NCBI GenBank assembly: GCA_017542725.1
Contig: JAFXWR010000105.1
Span: forward strand, 1 to 9,300
Origin: Lachnospiraceae bacterium
GTDB taxonomy: Bacteria; Bacillota_A; Clostridia; Lachnospirales; Lachnospiraceae
Length of the DNA: 9,300 nt
Reading direction: 5' to 3'
The notes under the pieces were generated by a model. The model was given only the letters and a program-made list of their open reading frames with translations. It ran no database searches and was not told the origin of the DNA. Shown piece by piece: positions 1 through 9,000 of the stretch (the stretch's first letter is position 1; every line of letters begins with the position of its first letter). Position numbers and translations under genes: made by a program.

Positions 1-3000
1 CTTAAATAATTATAGGAAAGAGACAGTAAAAGGCGATATATTATCATACATAGACGGAGTAAAAGTAAGTAGTAAGTATGAAGAGGATGAAGAGTATAAG
101 TATATATTAAATAGGGATGAGACAACATTAAGAGTTAAGAGGATGCCAAACACACATAGACATATGGTGTGTGGATTAACTACATGCACACATAATACAG
201 AAGCACATACAAAAGTGTTATCATATGAGCCACTTACTGATGATTATATAAATTATAAAGGGCTTCCAACAAGTGGAGATTATTATTTAATACAAGAAGT
301 AAATTTAAAGAATGCTGTAGAGATAAATGGTGATTTAAATATATGTCTTAATGGATATAATATAAATACTAAATCAGCATTTAATTCAGGTGCATATAAG
401 ATGGTATTCACTAACTGTAGTGAGATATCAAATGTAATAAGATCAACTGATTCAGTAATATTTAGGAGTTCAAACATAGAGGTATATGGAAAGACAAATA
501 GATTACCAATAAGACTAATAGGTAGTGAGATTTATAATGATAGTAATTTAGTAAGAAGTGGAAAATTAATATTAACAAATGTATTAATCACAGAGAGAAA
601 TGTAAATAGTGGAATATTATTTAGAGTATCAACAAACAGTGAAGTAGTGCTTGATAATGTAGTAATAAATGAAGTAGAGTTTGATAGCTTGTTTGATATA
701 AAACACGGTAATGTATCAATGTATGGCTCAAATTACATAAGAGAGAATACAGTGAATAGGAATATGTTTGTATTAGAGAATGGTAGTTTAACGATAAAAG
801 AAGGTTCTAATACAAATATCATAGAGAACAATATAAAAGCAAATAACAAGAATAGTAGTGTCATATATATGAAGGATAAGACAGTAAATAATGTATATGA
901 GTATGGCACACTTAACATGGAAGAAAATAGGTTTACAGGTGTAGGAGTAGTTCCAGAGATATTATCTATGATATATGTAAGTAGTGATTCTAAGATTCAC
1001 ACAAGAAATACAACTATAAGGGTATCAACAAGTAGTGTAGATAGTAGTCTTAAATCATATGAAAGTAGAGTATATGGAGTATATTCAGACAATGTAAATG
1101 GAGCATTTGTAGCAGATGGAGGAGTATTTAATACAAATGAATCAAGAGTAAATATCTATTTAAATTCTTCTGATAAGACAGGCTTAGTATTTAGTAACTG
1201 GAAAGAAGAGACAGTTATGGAGTTAAGGAAACATAAAGAGGTGTTTATACTTCATAGTGCATATAAGGCTGACACAAAGAACACATATGTAGTAGCATTA
1301 TCAGAGCCAAATATCAAGATAGTAAAAGCGGAGCATAAGAATCACTTCGTATGTGGCACAGTTAGTTGTGCAGGTCATGAAGGTTCGTCTATAAGACATA
1401 CTACAGAGATTACATATAGTTTACTTGATATGGATTATATAAAAGCATATGGTTTCCCAAAGAGTGGATCATATTTTGTTCTTGAAGATTTAGAGATAGA
1501 AGAGTCAATAATATATGAAGAAGAGGATAGTGTATTAAATATATGTCTAAATGGAAACTCTATAGACTTTAAAGATTATAATATAATAGGCAATGTAACA
1601 ACCACTATAAATATATGTAACTGTAAAGAAGATTTATCAACAATAAAATCAAATGGCGGAATATATTTATTTAACCAAGGTGAAGTTAATGTATTTGGAA
1701 CTAAGGGTAAGAGCAATAGTAATAACAATATAAAGATAAATACAAATATGATATATTATAATACATTAGGTGGGGCTTATGACATTCAATATTGCTCATA
1801 CAATGTAAACTATGAAGGAATAGAAGGAGCAATGGTAAATCAGCCAGCAATAAATACAACTAAGAGAGTAGTGATAGAGAATGCTGATATAACTAAGTTT
1901 AAGACAACAGGATTTATATCAAATGCTAGTAATGCTAGTGAGTTTTATGGAAATGTAAACATAAAGAATAACGAGTTTGCAAATTTCGTAATGCAATTAC
2001 CATTTAGGGTATATGGCAGTGCAAAAGTAGAGATTACTGATAATAAGATAGTAGCAAATAGTGAATTAGTAGATATAATAAGAGGAAAAGAAACAGGCAC
2101 TTCTCATTTAGACTTATACGGAAGTTTAACTATAAAGAATAATACATTCGTAAAAGGGACAGTTGATGATATAGAGAGATTTAGTAGTATATATGTATCA
2201 GAAAACAATGTTATAGATTTATTAGATACTGCTGGAAAAACTATATATAAAAATGCTAAATTAGTAATAGAATCTAACAAGGTAGATAATACTACATTAC
2301 TTGATAGTGAAGAAGAAAACCATGTATATGACATATTTAGTAATAAGACAACAGGAATTTTAAAACTAACAGGTGTAGCACAATTTAATACAAATAGTTC
2401 TAAGTTTAAAGTATATATAAATAGTGCAACAAAGACAGGAGTAATATTCTTAAACTGGAAAAGTGAAACTGTAGTAAGTTTATCAGGTTATAATAGGACA
2501 GTAACACTTGATAGTAAGTATGATGAAGTAGGTGAGTATGCTTATTACATGAAGAGAGCTACAGAGAGTAACACTGTAGTGATAGAGAGGGAAGCTTCCC
2601 ATGTTCACTATGCATGTGGAGACACTATATGTAACCATAGTGAGTTATTACATGCTGAGAGAATATCTTATAGACCTATAACAGAAGACTATATAGAAGA
2701 GTTTAAGTCAATACCAACAGAGGGTAATTGGTATTTAGTAAATGATGTAACTATTATAGATCCTAAAGTTAAAGATATAGAGATATCAGGAACTTATAAC
2801 TTATGTTTAAATGGACATGGTTTTGTGACAAATGTAAATGCTATAGATGGAAATGGAAATGATGTAAATATATCTAACTGTCAAAATACCACTGCACGTT
2901 TAGGCCTTCTTGAGGATAAATATGCATTTAGTGATGGTAATTTATCACTATATGGAAAAGGAACAGGAAGAATAAAAGTATGTGCAGGAAAATTATATGC

Positions 3001-6000
3001 TAATAGCATAGCAGGGAAGAGATTTTATGCATACAATGTAGATTTACTTGGTGGAGTTGAAGATAAAAAAGGTGATGTGGAATATTATAATATGGACGGA
3101 AATACAATAAGACCTTCTGCAAAGACAACTATAATTTTAGACAATGTAAATATGAGGGGATATATGGTAGATAACTTATATAAAGCCTCTGATTCAGTAG
3201 CAGGAAGTGAGATAAGAATATTTAAGACAGTAAATATAATAGAGAACAGAATAAAAGATAAGATTATAGACTTAAATAGTGAATCTATATACATAGATAG
3301 AAATGCAACACTTACTATTAGCAGTAATAGTATAATATCAAAACAGCCAACAGTAGTAAGTATGGGAGATAATACAAACATATATGCTTATGGTAGCTTT
3401 AATGTATATGGAAACACATTTAAGAAAGAAAGTAGTGTAAGTGTATCAAGAGTTAATGCAGTATATGTAGGAAAGAATTCAAAGATACATGTAGGAACAG
3501 AATCAGTTTTAACTATAAATGAGAATAAGAATGATGAAGACACACTTAAAGAAAATGAAACTCATGCTTATCAAATTTATAGTGATAATAAAGACGGATT
3601 CATAGTGATAGATAACGGAAGGTATGATGCAAGAGATTCAAAGGTAGAGGTATATATAAATAACACAGATGGAGAAGGAGTAGTAATAGACAATTGGACT
3701 ACTGACACAGTAGTAAGCGAGTATAGTTATGAAGAGATGATAAGCCTTGATAAGTATTATACTAGTATAGAAGGAGCTACATATAATACCATATGGGTAG
3801 GAAGTAAGGTAATCATACAAAGACATAAGAACCATAAAGTGTGTGGAGTAAATGAAGGTGATGCTTGTGTGCATCAAGTAATAACAACACATAGCGATGG
3901 AGTAGCATATGTAGGTCTTACAAGTAGGACAAGTATTCCTACAAGTGGTAATTATTACTTACTTAAGAATGTAGTTCTTGATAGGGATATAGTATTAACA
4001 GGAAATTTAAACTTATGCCTTAACGGACAGAAGTTAGATATGAACGGACATATCATAAAAGGAAAAGACTATGCGATAAACATCACAAGTTGTTATGATG
4101 GAGCAAATGCAGAGATAGTAAGTAGTAGTAGTGATTATTTGTTTAATAATCGTTTTGTAGAAATATTTGGAATAAGTAAATCAAATAGCATAAAGATTTT
4201 CACAAATAAGTTAGCAACATTTAAAGAAGATAGTCAACATAGATTAAACTTATTCAATGTAGATATAAAAGGAACAGGGGACTTAGTAGAGAGCTTAGTT
4301 AAGTCAGAAGGAAGTTATTTTGACACATATAATAATGTAACTATAAGTAGCATAAGTGCAGTTAGAGTTATAGACTATGATTCAAGTGTGACAGATGCAA
4401 CATATGCTTATTTCATAAACACTGTAAGTCTCACTGATGTTATAGGTAGGGATAGTATCATAAGAGTTAATAACGGAAGAAGTATAGAGAATGTAGGAGG
4501 TAGTGAGTTATCTATAACAAATAGTAGATTAGAGTCAACAGTAGGAACAGCATCATCAGTAATTAAACTCTTAGGTAATACAAAGTATCGTGAGTATGGA
4601 ACATTAAGAATAGAAAATAATACATACCATTCAGAGATAAATAATATTTTAAGTAGTGTATATATAGCAAGCACATCTACTATACATACAGCTACTACTA
4701 AGGTTATAGAGAGAAATAATACATTATCAAGTGATAGCCTTGGAGTCCTACATGGTATTTATAGAGTAGGTAGCGAAGCAATGTTTATAAGTGATGGTGG
4801 AGTATTTGATAACACAAGATCTATAATGACCATATACTTTGAGTCAGATGACATGACAGGAGTAATCTTTAAGAAATGGACAAGTGATACAGTATCTGAC
4901 ACAAGAAAGATGCAGGAAACATTCATACTTCACGATAATTATAAGAACATACCAAGAAGGTCATATACAGAGGAAGTATCAGATGATGATGAGTTAAAAG
5001 TGTATATAGGGCATGCACATAAATTGTGTGGTATATATAAGGATGACCCATGTACACATGAGGGGCTACCAAATCATACAGAAGAAGTAGTATATAGCCC
5101 AATGACAAAAATAAGGAATACAGGTAAATTTTATCTTGATAAAGATATAACATTAACGAGCAATGTAACAGTAGCAGGTGACTTCTATTTATGCTTAAAT
5201 GGCCATACATTAAATACAGGTTCATATAGATTTATAAATACAGTAAGTAATTACAATGTATATATAACAAACTGTAAAGAGCCAGGGTCTATTAGCATGA
5301 CAGGAACAGAAGTATTATTTGATGGAGGAACAATAAACTTATACGGAGTAGCAACACAAAGTAATTTAAAGATTAAAGCGAATAAAGTATATGCATCAAA
5401 GAGAACAGGAGAAGGGCTTGTAGCATATCATACAGAGTTTTCAGGATACAATAATCCTAGTGTATCAGGAAATATATTCTCATTCACAGACTCAGGAGAA
5501 TCTGGAGTATTTAATGATGTAGAGATAAAGGACTTCCATGGCGAGCACCTTATGTATCAAGCAGCACAGATAGGAAATGAGCTTAAGTTCATAAATGATG
5601 TAAAGATACATAATAATGAGATAACATACCATATGTTTAGACTTAACGGTGCCGAGATGACAGTAGAAGAGGGAAGTAAGTTAAGTATATATAATAACAA
5701 GATGGTAGTAGATAACGGCTTAAGTTCTATCATGTATAGTCATACAACAGGAGCGACACATATATATAATAAAGGAAGGATGGAGATAAAGGACAATACA
5801 TTTGTAAAAGGAACAGCACTTTCAAGAAATAATTTAAGTGCATTCTATGCAACACATACAGGCACTACAATATATACATATAATAATTCTTCTATATATA
5901 TGGATAATAACGAAGTAGACAACGAGACATTGTTAAAGAAGGAAGACCATACATATGGAATGTATTCTATAAATAAGAGTGGCTTAATGGAGCAAAAAGA

Positions 6001-9000
6001 GGGAGTATTCTTATCAACCACATCAAAGATTACAGCATACATAGCAACTTCAAGGACTGATAGTAAGCTTGCAACAGGAATATTATTCAAGAACTGGAAG
6101 AGAGATACAGTTGACTACTTAACAGGCTTTAAGAGTTCACTCATGATAGATAGTTTGTATGATAACGATGATAAGTATGCATATGTAAGGAAGATAAATG
6201 AGAACAATATAGTAATCTTAACAGAAGATTTGCATAAGCATTTCGTATGTGGTAAAGAGTGTAATCATGCGACAATATCAGAGTTTGGATCACATAAAGA
6301 AAAGATTAACTTTGAGGGACTTGATAATGAGTATATAAGAGATTATGGATTCCCAACAGAAGGAAAATATTATTTAAAAGAGAACATATCAGTAGGTGAA
6401 ACTGTAACATTAACAAAGGATATATATATATGTTTAAATGGCTATAATTTAACAAGTGCGAACTTCAAAGGAAAGAGTATATATATAACAAATTGTAGCA
6501 GTAGTAATAGTGGAAATATTTATTCAAAGAATAGTGAAGCGATGTTCACCAATATGGACGAGGTTCATATATTTGGTAGAAGTAATATAAATAGGATTTT
6601 ACTTGCAACAAGGAAGTTAACAGAGAATGTACCAAAGGTAGAAGTTCAGAATGTAAATATGTCAGGCAATTTACTAACAGGCAATGTATTCAACAAATTG
6701 ATAAGTGAAAATGAGATAACATATTTAGTAAATACAAGTGTAACAGATTTCACAGTTTCTGATAAACTTATAGATACAGAGAAAATAGTTCTTGATAAAG
6801 TTGACATAAGAAGTAATAAAGTAAATAACGGAGCGATTATTGAGGCTGAGAAATTTGAAACATATAACGAAGTAAACATAACAGTTAATGAAGCAAAAGG
6901 CTACATAATGAATGTTTTAGATGGAGAGAACTATATACATAGTAGCTTACTCAATATAGATAATAATATATTATTAAGTAGTGAAGATAGTATTAATGCA
7001 GGCTTATATGTATCAAAAGATATACACATGACAGGAAATATATCTGTATCAAACAATAAGTTTAGTGTAATGGAAGATGAGAAGATATATGCAGGAATAT
7101 ACATATCAAGTAGTTCATTCATAGTAAATAATTCATATATCAAATCATATGCAAATGAAGTAGTAGAAGGAGATAGACATATATATAATATATATGCAAA
7201 TGAGTTATTTATAGTAGAAGATGGAAAAGGACTTAATAGAGTAGATACAGTTGCAGAGATTATACTTAATACAGAGAACGGCACAGGAAAAGTCATGTAT
7301 AATAGTAGCAAAGCAACATTATCAGAGTATAAGAAGATATTCAGTATAGATAAGACAAAGAATAATAAATTATATTTTGAGATAGATGATGATAATTATT
7401 TGATATTAACAGATATTCATAAGCATTTCTTATGTGGAGCAAGAGATGAGTGTAGCCATATAGGAATAGACCCACATAATACTACGATATTCTATGATAA
7501 GTTAGAGGGTGATTTAACTACAAGCGGAAAGAAATATCTTGATAATGATTTAACAATAGACAGTATCATATTAGAAGATGATATGTATTTATGTATAAAT
7601 GGACATAAATTAACAATGAATGGAGCAATAAATTTAAATGGACATAATTTATACATAACAGATTGTAGTGATGATAAAGGCGAGATAGAGGTAGTATATA
7701 ATGGATATGCATTTAGGAATGGTAATTTACAAATATACGGAGACAGTGAGAATAAGATAGAGATAATAGCAGAGACAATAGTGTATGATAGTGAGAATCC
7801 AAGTTATAATATGCTTTCATACGGAGTAGATTTTGTCGGAACAAATACATTTAGAAACCAAGTAGCATTTAGACTACAAGGAAATAATAATAAGTTTGAG
7901 GATGTAAGTATCAAGAATTTCTCATCAAATGGCTTAATAGACATAGGAGGAAACTTAACACTTTCAGGAGAGATAGTAATAAGTGAGAATGCATTAAGGA
8001 ACAATACAGATACCAAATCAAAATTAATAAATGTAAATAATGAGTTAGTAGTAGGAAGTTTAGCAAGTGTAAGTATAGTAAATAACAATATAAGGATGAC
8101 AGAAGAGGGAGCTACAGCGGTAATGCTTGATAGTACATATGGTGCTAGATTAGATGTAGCTGGAAAACTTTCTGTATCTGATAATAACTTCTATAAGATG
8201 GATGTAGCGACATTATTAGATAGTGTATCAGCAGTGTATGTAGGATCAAGTGGACTTATAGAGTTAAGTGGAAATATGGATGTAAAAGACACATCTATAG
8301 TTGATAATGGAACAATAAACACATTACCAGTATATGATATATATTTAGATGGTAATGATGGAAGAATAAGAGTTGACAATATGTTTGATCCAAAAGGTAG
8401 TGACATAGGAGTATTCATAGGAAGTAGTGAGCATTATGAAGGATGTGTAGTAAATAACTGGAATGAGTATTCAGTTGTTGATGTTGAAGATTCAAGATTT
8501 ATAAGACTACATAGTTATTATGGCAATCAAAAAGACATAAAATACGACTTAGGCATAGATATGAAAGGTGGCAGAATAATGATAGGCTATGAAGATAGAC
8601 ATGTGCATATGGTATGTGGAGAATTAGAAGGAGTAGAATGTAGTCATAGTGAAGATATAGAAAGTCATACAGAGCGCATAATATATAGAGCCTTAACAAA
8701 AGATTTTGCATCAATGCCAAACTATGGATCATACTTCTTATATGAAGATGTATCATTTAATCAAATAATAAATGTAAATGATGTATTAAATATATGCTTA
8801 AATGGATATACATTAAGAGGAGTAAGATTTACAGGTGGAGGACTAATAAATATAACAGACTGTGCTCTTAATGATGAGAGAGGAAAAGGTGCAGTATTAG
8901 AGGATGGCTCATCTACTGATGAATACATGTTTAACAATATAGATGTAAGCATATTAGGAAAGAGACCTATAACTATAAAGACAAGTAAGTTAATGTATAA

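Noticed and set aside
134..150. GAGG-like bases followed by ATG at 143, and other internal purine-rich ATG contexts, as gene starts
   Set aside because: The frame is open and motif-bearing upstream of each, AGG/GAG codons are common in this gene, and an internal start would cut a repeat.
4121..4132. (AGT)4 trinucleotide run as a microsatellite
   Set aside because: It is short, keeps frame as four Ser codons, and Ser AGT is already among the commonest codons.
6931..7311. Minus-strand open frame of 126 codons, with about a dozen similar ones elsewhere (for example 4923-5225, 3085-3381)
   Set aside because: They lie antisense to the repeat gene, read as low-complexity hydrophobic sequence made from reversed A-ending codons, show no shared motif or ribosome site, and are explained by the purine-rich sense strand.
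8335..8385. TATAAT-like and TTGACA-like hexamers (for example around 8370-8376) as promoters
   Set aside because: Such hexamers are expected by chance in AT-rich coding DNA, lack convincing spacing, and sit inside conserved repeat-coding sequence.
155..8668. Cys/His heads read as classical C2H2 or CCHC zinc fingers
   Set aside because: The spacing C-G-x(2-8)-C-x-H preceded by H-x-H does not fit C2H2 or zinc-knuckle spacing, and the heads are joined to long beta-strand bodies rather than helices. A metal site remains possible but not a nucleic-acid finger.
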